Shown here: in pieces, positions 35,063 through 48,200 of the stretch
Numbering within the stretch: position 1 is the stretch's first letter
Layout of the letters: every line of letters starts with the position of its first letter
Assembly (NCBI RefSeq): GCF_010389155.1
Contig: NC_057764.1
Span: 41,858,275-41,922,274, forward strand
Direction of reading: 5' to 3'
DNA from: Erigeron canadensis
Lineage: Eukaryota; Streptophyta; Magnoliopsida; Asterales; Asteraceae
DNA: 64,000 nucleotides
The notes under the pieces: generated by a model
The model's database searches: none
Seen by the model: only the letters and a program-made list of their open reading frames with translations
What the model was told of the DNA's origin: nothing
Program-made: the position numbers and the translations under genes

Positions 35063-36097
35063 TCTTCTAGCAATTTCATTTATGAGCTATCATTACTTTG
35101 TCTAGATGCTGAACTTGACTCCTCGTCAAGACATTGGAGGATTATGATATGTATATCACCCTGGTTATCATAAAATCTTTGGGTAATTTCCTTATAAATC
35201 CTTTATTACGTATGCATAAGGTGTACGCTTTTTTTTTTTTTTATGACTTAGAAAAATTAAGTTGTTGCATGCACTTTTTTTTTTAATAACAACTTTTAAC
35301 CTGGATAAAAAACTTTTATTTTTTATTTCAAAAGCTCGTCACTAATTAAATTTATGATAGAAGGACAACTTATTTATATAGAGTCGTCATTATCAAAAAA
35401 ATTTTATAATCGAGATATGTGAAGTTCAAATTAAGCACCTTTAACTAAGTTTTAACTTAACACAAAAAATGAAATATGACATTGCAAATTAGTTTACTAA
35501 AAACTTACCTATTTGACACATTATATGAGTAGAAGTTAGGATCATGAAAGTTAGTGCAAGGACTCCCAACTGATCTTTTTGTTTGTATATATACCTACTA
35601 TTGTTATTTATAGCAACTACTAAGTTTCAAATTGATCATTGCAACTAAAATAATTGAATAACGAAAAAAAAGTTATATAAAAAACAAAATAATCGTAAAT
35701 AAAAATAAACGAACAATAAACATAAATGTTCGTAGTTAGGTATCTCCTATAAGTCGCTCTTTTGTTGTCTATGAGAGTATGAATGATTTATCTCTTATGT
35801 TTATGAGTGTGATTATTGGCCATGCATTTGGGTTTTGAGTTTAACAGTTTTTAGGGTGTATTCATTTCGGTTCAGCCCAGTGGTTTCGAGTTCGATATTC
35901 AATATTGGGACGTGGTTCGTAATTATGAGCTGGTGTTATTCATGGGTCTATCGGTTTTCATGGTTTGAGGGTTGTCTTCGAGTTCGTGTTTAAACTACAT
36001 GTGGTTCATTGGCTAGCTATGGTTCATGGTTGACACAGGTGGTTCAACAGTACAATGGGACTAAGCGATCGTTTTAAGCCCTCAAAAATTTAAGGCC
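35063..36097. other. Intergenic DNA, nothing supported
   Basis: AT-rich up to about 35750, then a GT-rich stretch (35820-36060) with repeated GGTTCATGGTT-like words that may be old TE sequence. Confidence 0.35.
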
Positions 36098-36100
36098 TCA

Positions 36101-36392
36101 GGTCGCGTTTGGTTCACAGAATTTGATGGAATCTGATGGAATTGGAATTGAATTCCATTTCTTAGTGTGTTTGGTTGGTTAAAGATGGAGGAATCACATT
36201 CCGTTGGAATGTTAACATTCCCTCATTTGATGGAATCTCCATTCCTTGAGGATGGGGGAAGGAATCTCATTCCGTCCCTCACTTGAATCTTCAAAAAATC
36301 AAAAACATTCCGTCAAATTCCATTCCTTCAGATTCCAATTCCTTTGAAATATTCCATTCCTTCCAAAAACATTCCGCGAACCAAACGCGCCC
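36101..36392. mobile_element. Tourist-like MITE, 292 bp
   Basis: Ends GGTCGCGTTTGGTTC and, reverse complemented, GGGCGCGTTTGGTTC (14 of 15), flanked by direct TCA (36098-36100, 36393-36395). Much of the interior is inverted GGAATTCC/ATTCC-type repeat. Older relatives lie at 19116-19290 and about 22640-22790. Confidence 0.7.
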
Positions 36393-36846
36393 TCAGTATT
36401 TTGTATATAAGACTTAATGTTTGGATTTTGGATTAAATACTATTATATAATTTGCATTGTATTAACATCCTTTTGTTTTTTGCATCAACATCTACATCAT
36501 TTTATTACCACTAGTTTAATAACAAAAGTCAAGCTATTTTTTTTTCTTTTTTTATATTTTATTTTAATTTATATGATAATGAACTAGGCCCCTAAAATTT
36601 GATTTCGTTTAAGACCTCCAAAAACCTTAAGCCGCTACTGACAGTTGGGTCCGTGCTTTCTTGTTTTACCGTCAATTATGTTTGAATTTAGGCTCGTTAA
36701 TCCACTTTTGTAACTGATTCGAAGTTTGCTTTATTAACTTACGAGGTTTTCTTAACCTTTATATCAAGTAAGACTACATTTTATAATTTATTTGCCTTAA
36801 AATAAGACACTTTGTTTAGTCAATGTTTACTATTTTCTAATTTTAT

Positions 36847-39518
36847 TGTAACATCCCGAACTTTCTAGTTAACGGTTGACTTTACTCGTTAAGTCAAAAT
36901 TCCGTGTCTATTAAGTCTTTAGATGATTCAATGTGTCTATATGTTTAATATGCTTTAAATACAAGGCTTTAATGCCTTAATGATTGATGTGTATAAGTGT
37001 TTAAAGGTATATTTAAATGCCTTTAGAGGTTCTTAACGTGTTTAATGTGTTGTAAGTGTTCCCTATAGGTGTTTTGAGCTTAATATGAGTCGTTTGGAAG
37101 CTTAGGGACTACTTTTGACATAGGGTTAAACTCAAAAACGAGTTAAGGGTCTTTTAACCTATCATTAGACTCATAACACAGAGATTATACTCTTCCTTTG
37201 AAGCCCTAGCTGTCCCCTTGGTTCCATAGCATTCTATTATTCGATTTCATCGTCGTTTGGGTGATTCGATGGTGTTTTGATCAAGTTTTGCATCCCCTTT
37301 GCTATCTCCAGGTAATTGATGATTAGCCACATTGATTTTATGCATAATAAGTCCTTTCAACCCATTGATTTATGGTTTTAGGGTTTGGGTTGGATTCAAT
37401 TACGTTTATAATCGATTTTAGGGCATTACGGGTTTTAAATCGATTGTATAAAGTTGGTATATGATTCAAGGATTAATTGGTGTTTTCAATGAATGATTTT
37501 GGTCTTATTTTAAGTGTATTTGATGTTCATAAGTCCTGGAGTTGTGTTAAAGCCGTTGGAGATATGTTTGGTTAGGTTTTGGAGTTGTTTTTCACGTCTG
37601 GTCGTCGTAACTCCCGTTACGGTTGTGTAACTCCCGTTAGCTGGGTAATTGCGATAACACCTCCACGGTAACTCCCGTTACAAATTTTCATAACTCCCGT
37701 TAGGTGCGTAACTCCCGTTACAAATATTCGTAACTCCCGTTAGGGACTGATTTTTGTTAACATTCTTAAACGACCATAACTTTTGAACCGTAACTCTGTT
37801 TTTGATGAATAAGCTATCCACGAAATCGTGGGAGAGTCTATTTTCCAATGGTAATATCACTTAAAGATGAATGAAACCTAAAAGTTCTCAGATGGTTAAT
37901 ATAGTAAGCGAAGGTCAAGTTTTGTCGAGTTTAGTGAACTCTAATCTAATGGTCGGATCTTTGTTGAATCAAGCATTGACATGGGTCAAGTATTTAAAGC
38001 TTGGTTATGATCATAAGTAAGAAGGTGATTAGATTGTTAATAATCATTTAATGATTATAGGTAATCGGGAACACATACAAGACACTTTAAAGTTGCTTAT
38101 TGATCGTTGTGCTCGTCATCAGGTAAGATACACTACTTTGACACGCTGAGGGTTCAACAAAAACATAGTTTTCATATAATAACATCCCAAATGGTATCTT
38201 GTTTGCTTATATGGTATTCGGGATTATACGGGAGGTGATATGGGCTATGTAGATGTATATAAAAGCCTGAAATGCTACCCCAATGATACGTATTGCTATG
38301 AGATGTTATGTATGCTTAATAGATGATATGATATGAAATGATGTACGATCTAAGATGATAAATATTATGCAATGTTGTAATGATATACGATATGCAATGA
38401 TATATGACGATGTACGCGATGTAACAATGTATGCGATGTGATGATATGAAATGAAATGCTATGAAATGTGATGTATGATGATGATATGTGAAATGTGCAT
38501 GATTACATGGCTTGTTCATCTAGTTCACTAGACTTATTATGTTGCCATGACACGTGCACGTTTAAGGGCCCAAACGTAAAAGATGTATATGTGATGATTG
38601 TTTAGGTTGTGTAAACACCTAAACTATATGTGATGTGAAATCGAGCTCGTAAATTTGATGTGAAAGTGTTAAGCTTAACCCGTACTTGCCCTAGCCCGGT
38701 TAAGTGCGTTGATGTGGTTGCTTGGGTGGCTCCTTGCAACATGGTACAACGTGAAGAGTAATACGGGAGGTCTTACCAGCCCCATTGTCATTGAACATAC
38801 GGATTACTCCTGGATTGGCTTGTCATTCCTTAACGACATTGATGTACTACTGAATGGTGGTTCATCTAGTCGGGTGCGATTTATGTCACACTTAACGAGA
38901 TGCATATGTTATATGAGATGCGTGACTTTTGTCACAATTATAAAGATGTTCAAATGTGATATGTGATGATGCAAAAGATGACTAGGCACATTTAGGATGA
39001 CCCATCCTAATATGAATGATGTTGATGATATGATATGTAAGTGTGATGATATGTGCCTTAACGATTTAATATGACTTTTATATAAGGTTTTAAATGGACA
39101 AACGTTTTATAATTTATGTGTTATCTTACTTAGCTAATTCGTTAGCTAGCACTTGCTCTTTTAAATGTGTTGTGCCCTTAGGTCCAACAATAGTGAGCAG
39201 GTAGATGTGAGAAGATGTGAGGCATAGGTAGATGATCTTGAAGCTAGCTATAGTTTACCTATAGTGGCTGCTCGCTTTAGACATTTGCTTTATGTTTAAA
39301 TATTAATGACTTGTATTGATAATGTACTCGGTTGTTTAATGTTGGGCAACCGATGGATTTTCATTTAGACTTATTTTGATGATATGGCTAGTAACACCAT
39401 TTAATGAATAAACCAAACAGATTTTACGGGTTTGGACTTTTAAAGTTAATTCCGTTTCTTTTAACGCCGTTAGGCAAAAGTTTTTGGAAATCCTTATTTT
39501 TAAACGACGGGTGTTACA
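36847..39518 (+). mobile_element. 5' LTR of a Ty3/gypsy-type retrotransposon, 2672 bp
   Basis: It starts TGTAACATCCCGAA and ends ACGGGTGTTACA, with the perfect inverted tips TGTAAC/GTTACA. TTGGTATCAGAG at 39521-39532 follows at once: a primer-binding site for initiator methionine tRNA. The length and TGTAACA start fit the long LTRs of Tekay/Del-type chromoviruses; that subgrouping is inference. It contains a repeat cluster at 37608-37742 and ATG-rich sequence at 38300-38500. Confidence 0.78.
37608..37742. repeat. Six copies of TAACTCCCGTTA inside the LTR
   Basis: Exact copies start at 37608, 37628, 37669, 37691, 37709 and 37731. Several are extended to CGTAACTCCCGTTACG-like forms, echoing the TGTAAC/GTTACA tips of the LTR itself. 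Spacers of 6-29 bp differ. Confidence 0.85.
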
Positions 39519-40550
39519 AGTTGGTATCAGAGAAATGGTTTAAATGAACCAAGGACTATAGGTATGCCAAAGGAATTGGACTTAAACCGATAAGGAACAA
39601 TGTAGGCTTAAGTAGGTATGCTTAGCCATTGAGATGAAATGCTTTAGGACGGGTTGGGATGAGTGAGAGTGCAGGATTAAGGCTATGTGATGAATGTTTA
39701 TTGTTATGTGATTATGTTTTTAGCCTTTATTCTTCCGTTTCTCGCTTCTTCGTCGCTAAACTATCTGTTGCTACGATAGACGGTCCCAAACATAATGTGC
39801 CATTTCCCTAACTGAAATTAATAAACGTGTGATGCAACCTATGTGCGAAGTTGCTGAAGTGAACGAAAGAGGGAAATTAGGTGAAATGGTATTCCAACAA
39901 CGTTGTCTTACCCACGAGCATAGTGACAAGGACCGCAATGGAAATGAGATGTAGTATGGGTGCTGAAAATCACGTGAAAGGAGCTAATGGAAAAGAGTGA
40001 TACACAAATGTGGGAACGAACGCGCGCGTGAAAGGATACCATTACAATTATGGTCCGGAACATAGTTGCAATCGTATCACGACGCGAGCGTGTTTGTATG
40101 ACCATGCTTGTGTTGACCGGTGTACACAGTAAGGAAGTGGCAGAGAATTTTATGGATTGTCCCCCTATTTGTCAAGAGTAAACATCGTGTTACAACTTTG
40201 GTGATGTTGATGTTTCAAGTGTATGGAAATGTGTGAAGGTAGATGGAAAGCGATAGCCGAATGAAATGTCTATGACGAATGATGATGTACATGAAGTTGA
40301 ACGAAGTGATTGGTAGTCAATGTAGTCGAGTCTACTAGTTTAAAAGACATGGATATGAAGTTTGAAAGATAAAGTTGATGCTGGGTACTTGAAGGATTAT
40401 AAGTAAGTGATGCATAGAAGGGTTACCGGGCACACGTATGAAAGGATATAGTTACAATTCTGGTCGCGAACATAATTGTAAATGTATCCCAAAATGTGTG
40501 TGTTTGTGAGACTGTGTCTATGTTGATCCGAATGAGGTAAAGATGAGAAT
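39519..40550 (+). other. Internal remnant of the gypsy-type element
   Basis: It starts with the primer-binding site. No gag, protease, reverse transcriptase or integrase frame survives. A segment of about 110 bp (GTGAAAGGATACCATTACAA... GGAACATAGTTG) at about 40020-40110 recurs, diverged, at about 40435-40530, showing an internal duplication before or after the coding region was lost. Confidence 0.6.
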
Positions 40551-40599
40551 GTTGGCAAAAGTTTTTGAAAATCCTTATTTTTAAACGACGGTTGTTACA
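40551..40599 (+). mobile_element. Last 49 bp of the 3' LTR
   Basis: GGCAAAAGTTTTTGAAAATC through ACGGTTGTTACA matches the end of the 5' LTR (39470-39518) with a few changes. The rest of the 3' LTR is deleted. Flanking 5-mers (TTTAT before 36847, TATGT after 40599) do not match, so the ends have been rearranged. Confidence 0.7.
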
Positions 40600-42226
40600 T
40601 ATGTCTTGCACTAAATCTTTTGCATAAAGGCTCAACTTCCCAGAAGACAATATCTTTACACAAATTTGGACGAAACTCGTGATGGTTGACTAAGATCATA
40701 TGGTCATGTGACAATTGATTGGATCTATACATACATGATCAAGACAATTAACAAAATGACAAATGAAGATTTTGCCTTAAATAACCATGGACTTTTGTAA
40801 TCCATTGCTACATTCACAAAAATTGTGAAATCCTCCCAATTATGGAAGATTGGGAATGACTTATGATAGGGTTTATAGAATCAAAAACTACATGAGTGCA
40901 ACAAACTTGATCTTTTTCACAAAATACTAAAAACTTAAAATTTAGCATGTTTGTTTCAATCCACATTGAGTGTAACAACAAAAAATTTTCCAATCTAGGC
41001 ACCTGCTCCTCAGCCAAACTACTCGTGGCTCTAAGGTTTTTGATGTATAGCCGCACTGGCCAACTGATCTAGCTTCAGTTACCATATGAAATGTACTTTT
41101 GGTATGCTGTTCTCCATTCATATGAAATGTGCAAATGCAAGTCCATAAAAACTCTCTTGTAAAATTGATGAAATATTGTAACAATCTAGTTGATCTCTCC
41201 AACCAGATATAAAAATATTTATTACATATTACACTCATATGTTTTAAAATATATATATTCATCTAAAAAATTGAATTTCTCATTTTAACTTTTAATTTTA
41301 CTTTGTTTCTATAAAAAAAAAACACACTTTTGATTTTATATCTTTACTGAGTGTAAATCCTTCTACATATAATTTATCCGATTGACAGCGAGTTAATGAC
41401 AGACAGCGAGTTAATGACAGTATTTTATGTATGTAAAAGGATTTGATATAAAATACTCTCACCAACTCACTATCAATTGAATAAATGACTTGTATATAAA
41501 AAGATTTACACTTGGTAAATATATAAAATCAATTATTTTTATACACATGTTAGAACCGGCCGGTTCAACCAATTGAACAAATATCCAGTCGGTCAACCAG
41601 TTTAGCCAATCCCCTTTTATGGTTAAACCAACGGAAGGCTAAACCGATTTCTACTTCTATTTTTTAATGATTATTTTTAAGATAACTTGTATAATTTATT
41701 GGTAGTTTAAGTTGTTTGCGAAGTAAGTTATATTTTATTATTATTACAGCTATTTGGTATTACTTTAAAATGGATAGTAACAATTTTAGTTGCATTTTCT
41801 AATGATAACACAAGTCGACTAGTCACCGATTGAACCGTTATTCGGCGCCCTATCAATTTGAATACAGAAGTTGTTTTTAATACAGTTCTACTAAGCCAAA
41901 GTAAAACAACCCGTTGTACAGCTATGCCTACAGATCATTAAATGACTTGGAAACTTATTGAACTAAATTTGCAAGAACAAGATAATACTATAATTCCCCA
42001 ACATTCACAAAACTGGATCAAAAAAAACAACACACTTGGACTAAGATTAGGTTTCTTCTTTTCTTTGAGTACTTACAAAAAACAAATTCAATCCTCTTGT
42101 CTTCTTTGATCTAAGACAATATAACTAACTGGAGATCTACTTAGAAACCTTGACATCGTATAGTAATGATTCTCTTTTTTTTTGATAATTGTCAAACTGA
42201 TGACCAAAAATTCTATAAAGCAATTA
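40600..42226. other. Spacer downstream of IleRS, with one MITE
   Basis: 40640-41260 has less AT-rich sequence with broken minus-strand frames I cannot identify. 41550-41870 contains GAACCGGCCGGTTCAACC and a distant CCGATTGAACCG, probably an old TE. The IleRS 3' UTR lies at the right edge. Confidence 0.35.
41332..41530. mobile_element. MITE with 28-bp inverted ends and an internal tandem repeat
   Basis: The left end GATTTTATATCTTTACTGAG and the reverse complement of the right end, GATTTTATATATTTACCAAG, extend to a 28-bp inverted repeat with 25 matches, and weaker pairing continues inward. An 18-bp unit GACAGCGAGTTAATGACA is tandemly doubled at 41384-41419. Confidence 0.6.
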
Positions 42227-45200
42227 TCACATAGAATTGGTAACTGCAGCATAATCCCCAACAGTAAAGAATAGATGTTTACCCAATACCACATCGACGA
42301 CAGGCAGATTTTCAATGCAACTCACTGTCAACTGCAAATTAAGAACCCTCACAAAGTTATTTAATCGCTTCTTGTTTTGAGACAAAAGCATAACAAAAGC
42401 TCACTCGGGGGAACTAACCTTCCCATTTCCCTGTTGGAATTCTGATTTTAAATTCCCATGGTCCCTGGACAGCAAATATACCTGCAATGCTTGGGCATAA
42501 TTTGTATTCCCTGTCGAAAACATAAGTTCTTCAAAGTTATGTATAGAGTAATGAGGAGTGCGCTTACAAGGGGTAATTTCCACCCACTTATGAAATAAAA
42601 CATGCCAATTCGGTTATTTACTTGCTAATTACTAATGGGTCAAATGGTTTGAAACCAGCAGTATTCAAATACAGGCGCATCAGCTTAAGATACTATAAAA
42701 ATCAGGGAATAGATTGAAATCCAGAAAAAATCTCATTTTATCTAGAAGCTACTTTTAAGTATATGTTTTCTTAATTTAATCTTGATTGATTTTAATGCCA
42801 TGTGACATGGCACATAGCCAACAGGGTAATTAACGCCAGCTTAATCTAAATAATTTTTGTATGTGTTAATAGGTATGATGCCGCGACGACATTTGTTAGT
42901 TGGGACCAACTATATACTCAAGAACGAATGCAAAAGTTCCAATATTGACAAAGACCTATTCATCAGCTTCGCAGGTTGATAGAGACTAGATAATACAATC
43001 TCTACATACAGGTTTTTTGGGGTTTCTGAGAGCTACTCAGTGGATAGGTTCACTGCTCTCTTATAAGAATATGAGATATTTATTAGCCTCTAATAAGTTA
43101 GTCCAGCCAAAAAATAAAATCCTCAAATATACTACAAAAATTATTAGCGACAATAAACCATTAACATTATTAATCCTGGAGTCTTATCAGTGCTGACCTG
43201 CATATAATTCAACGATTGCCTTCTCATTGAACATTAATGCTACTCTTGACAAAATTATCTTGAAATCACAGTCTGAAATGTTCTTGTAGGTCTCCTCTGC
43301 AATGATAACCTGAAAAAATCAGAGACATACTGGTATCAACTGTCAAGGATATACAAAGGTCTATAGACAATGAGACTGTGAGTTCCAAATATAGACTAAA
43401 AAAATATGGTTTGTATGTAAAAGAGAACACTAGTAGAATTAATATACTACAAAGAACAAAAGAAAACTCGTAGAAAATATAAACTAAGAGAACTGCATGG
43501 AGCTGGGTATTTAAAAAATCTTACAGCATGTGTTGGGATCATGCTGAAGTCAAGTAACGAAGAGCCTAGCACCTCTTTGATAAAAGTTTCCTGCAGAAAA
43601 GAAAAATGGCATTCTATTAATGGAAATGATAACCATAGCCCATGGCTATGCTTAAATTGATATTGCATAAAAGGTTGTACATAGGATCTCAATGTGTAAA
43701 TATAGAGGCCGGTTGTATATAATGTGCATATCATTGATGCAAGTAATAATATGTTATGTATAGCCCCCGGCTATGTTTATCATTTCCCGTCCGATTTATC
43801 CATCTTAGGTGGGAAAATAGAGGGTCTCACTAGTCGGGCCATGTTGACACAAACAAAATCTTATCCACTTCTAAAATGTTACAAATAATTAGCAAACAAA
43901 ATAGGTATAATAATATTAAGTTATTATATTTCTAATCTTATAAATAAAGTGATTTAAGAGGAGGTTTGAACAAAATATACAGTTTGGGTAGCAATTAGCT
44001 ATTTTTAAATTTTATCTTACCTCTATTACCCACAAGAGATAAAACAGAACTCAAATCAAGTTGAACCATTCTCTAAATTTATACTATACAAAAGGTTTGC
44101 ATGGCGGCATCAATATTTACCTGGGATTTTATCATTTTGGCAGAAACTGATGGGTCTTCATCCAATGATGTAAAGTATACCTCCACCAAGTCAGTGGGTT
44201 CAAGTCCAGACTTTTTCCTTAACTTCTGGACACGGTTAACAACCTATAGAGCAGTTTGATCAGAATATGTTTAAGCTGCTGCTTGAGAATCTCATATAGG
44301 CATGATAGGTAAAGATGTATGATTATCAACCAAATTTCTTGAGGTCAATTTCACTAATGGAAAAGAATCACTGCTTTATCAAATCATTACAAAAGCAAGT
44401 AAAACACTGAGTCAATAATTTTAAATTTAAACTTCGCGGAAGATAAAAGTTTCAAAAGGAAATAAAAAAATTGAAGTGTCGTAACTTCACAACCCAATAG
44501 AAATGTCGTTAGTATATTTAATACCTCGCGTGCAAAACCAGCTTCGATCAACGTATCATCAGGGCGCAAGTCCATTATAACCATGACATCACCTAACAAC
44601 AGTAATAATGTTTATTACATCAAAATATGAACCATTATATAAACATAGATATCACAAAGGACCCATTTTTCTAACCTTCAGTATGTGCATCCATTTGCTC
44701 TACTGTCAAACCATCAGGACGTTTAAAGACAAGCTTAACCTAAAATGCCAACATAAAAACTGTGATGAATAGTTTCACTAGAAAGGAATTTCATTTAAAT
44801 GATCAAGTTAACCTACTGCCACTTACGCTGATATCAGTGAGCTTTAAGCAGTGACCGGCAATAGTAACTTCCCCTGCTTCTTTAAATGCTAAAATCTCTT
44901 TTTGAGACATTGCCTTCACTGCATCTGCAACAACTCTCATTGATTTTCCCAGTCTTTTACCCAAAACACTAACATATTTATTGTCAAAATGGAAGAGATG
45001 TTATTTCCATAACTCACACACAATTATATTTCGAAAAATAAAAATGTAAAGAAATTAAAATAAGGAGAGGATATAAATATAAAGTACCTGAATTCAGGTT
45101 CAGCATGCAAGGAAGAATATACCAAAGGATTATTGCATGGGACAATAGATTTAACATTGAGCTCTTCTAACACATACTGTGATGCATATCAAACAAAATA

Positions 45201-48200
45201 GTAACAACAAAAAAAAAAAAAGGCAAAGACATTAAACATCATCCAGGAAACACGTGAATTAACCACAATAAATTTAGACAAGCAAATGAGCAATCTAATA
45301 CACCCCAATATATATATATATATATCAAATAGATTCAAGAACCCATAATCATTTATACGACAGAAAAATAAACCAACACTTACCTCTTTCAGTTTCCCAG
45401 TAATATCATCAAGAAACTCAACATCCGAATGTACGACAATCATCTCCTTGAGTGGAGTTTTTAGAGGTTTATTGTTACGTTCACGTAGATTACGTGCATA
45501 ATCGATGATTGTCATCATTCTATTAACACTTTGTTCAATCCGATTCCCGCCCTGAAAACACAAATTTAATCATAAAAAAAAAACTAACAAAACATTAAGA
45601 ATGAGAAAGGAATGTGTCAGAATGACCATTAATACCTTCCCTTCAACTTCAGGAAAACTACAAAAATGGATACTTTCCTCTGATCCTTTCGATATTTTCC
45701 TCAAGTTTTTATAAAGAACCTCAGTAAAGAACGGTGTAAATGGAGCCATTGCTTTACAAGAAGTTACAAGCACCTGCAGTTCATTTTCAAAATTTTGAGT
45801 ACTTAAGACATCCTTGTATAAGAATAACAATTATGTTCGCTGACTTGATAGCCATTTAGATATATCAACTGAAACCATACATGGTAGAGGGTTGAAAGTG
45901 CAGTCCTGCAGTCCTCTTCTCCAGTCCGGCCTTTCAATCTTTTTCGGTTAAATCTCACGTATATATTAGTTAAATTGTCAATGAACTTCAAAAGATAAGG
46001 AACCACCTGTAAAATGTACTTACAGATTAGTATCCATTTATAAGCATGAGTATCAATAAGGATGCAAAGAATCTGTTTATCGCACAAGGGTATTATGCAT
46101 GTAAATGTATGCACAAGTATGTACTTACAAATTAGTTTTGGAAGCATAAGCATCAATAAAAATGCAAAGAATCTTTTACTTAAGGGAATTATGTATTATG
46201 TATACACACGTGTATATGGTATGCATATAACCGTATATTTATATATATAAAAAAAAAAAAAAGTTAACCCGCTAATAAACTTACTGTATAGAGTCGATAA
46301 GCATCCATTTCCTGTCTAACAAAATGAACCAGGCTCTGAGTGGCTGAGTTAATCCACTGATCAAGCACATTATCTGAGTTAAGAAGAGTGGCTCGGTCAA
46401 GAGGAACAAATGTCGCAAGACCCTCCACCTCAAGTCTTTTTGCATTTTGAACAAGAAATCTATACGCATTGTACCATGGCAAAAATACATCTTTGACCTG
46501 CATAGTTAATCAGATTTCAAATTACCAAAACATGAAGGGTGAAATTTTACAAGAGCTACTATAGTAAATGATCCCATAACTGCTTACACTTAATAATTAT
46601 GATTGATATTAACAACTTGTATAGGCTAAAAAGATTACTTACAACACTATAGACTCCATCTTTTTTAAAACGTAAAGGTTCTGCACGCACAACTGGAGAA
46701 TTTATGATGTATAATCGTAGCGCATCCTATGAACATATCCAAGACAATGTAGCCAGGTCAACAACTTAGATTAACACCAGGAACACAAGTTTAGTTCATA
46801 CTTAAAAAAACAGAAATAACACGAGTACAATTCATGAATTCTGCCATAAAAGAATAACAATTACACGGCATTCGATTTGGAGCACTTACAGCACCATAAT
46901 CATCAATAACTTCCATGGGAGAAGGATAGTTCTTTAATCTTTTACTCATCTTTTTACCATCCTCCGCCAAAACAAGGCCATTGCATATGAGATTCCTGAA
47001 TGCAGGTTGGTCAAATAATGCTGTAGACAGGACCATGAGAGTGTAAAACCTGCACCATTCACAGGTAAACTTTAGAAAAAGCACCTTTCTTGGAAAGAGT
47101 TTAAAGATGACGGGCATAAAAAAGTTTTTAACAGCGGGGCATCATGTAAGTGTCAAAATGAGTTCAATTGACCGAAAACAGAGTATGTTAAAATTATAAC
47201 CAAAAACAAATTAATGACTGATAGGGTATTGTGTATCAAAATGTGTTGGATTGACTGAAACCAGAGTATGCATTTAAAATTTTAAATACATGTTGGGAGA
47301 CTTTCAACATGTTCATCCTATTTGATCCATTACCTTTTTGCTTAAGTTTTTACTTGAACTGGAAGAGAAAAATAAACATCACCACAATATACATGATCAT
47401 AATATAAGTCCAAACAGTCACTTCTACTAACAACACTCACAGGTGCACGAAATGAAAGGAAAAGCAGAGAAACAAACCATCCACGAGTCTGATCTAACCC
47501 CTCAGCCACAAAATGTCCAGGAAAGTTCTTAGTGAAAAATTCTTCATTTTCAAAAGGGTAGTGGATATATGCATAAGGCATGGACCCACTCTCAAACCAG
47601 CAGTCAAATACCTGAAATTGTGCAGCAAACTGCCATTAATCAAGACTAAAACATGTACCATAATTAAGAATATACAATCTACCAAACCGCAACAAGAAAA
47701 CAAGTTACAATCAGTTGTAACGACAAACATTTTACACAACAATAGCTACAGATTTGTCAACAGCTCCACAAAGCCAATAAAAAGAAGTAAAAATGTGATT
47801 TTCTTACATCCTCTACACGGTGAAGCACGCCGAATTCTGGACCACGTGGGCTAGGAATTGTGATGTGATCAATTTTGTGGCGATGCAAGTCAGTGACCTG
47901 TGGGAATGAGTAGTCAGCAAGTATTCAACAGCTCTAAACCAGTAACGAAAGAAGATTGTTATCACAAGACACCTATTCTTAATTGGATAATTTTATAAAA
48001 AACCTTTTTGTCAACTACTATAATCTACAGCATAATTCTAACTCGTGACTTGAGGTTCAACATAATAATCAAATATTGCCAAAATTGAATTAAGAGATTG
48101 GATTGCCAACAACTTTAAGATCACGTGAGAAAAGACAATCAGCAAACCTTCACTCCAGAACGCCTTTCAAGTTCTTCAACAGAGCCAATCACTTCAACAT

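Noticed and set aside
36842..40604. 5-bp target duplication around the gypsy-type element
   Set aside because: The flanks TTTAT and TATGT do not match, so I do not claim an intact insertion.
40814..41262. Minus-strand frames of 80 and 106 aa downstream of IleRS
   Set aside because: They overlap each other in different frames and show no recognisable domain. Probably old retroelement or random sequence.
45189..47742. Extensions of IleRS frames beyond the exons used, such as tails reading into AT-rich sequence
   Set aside because: They are intron read-through. Every join used keeps the frame and matches the family's conserved order.
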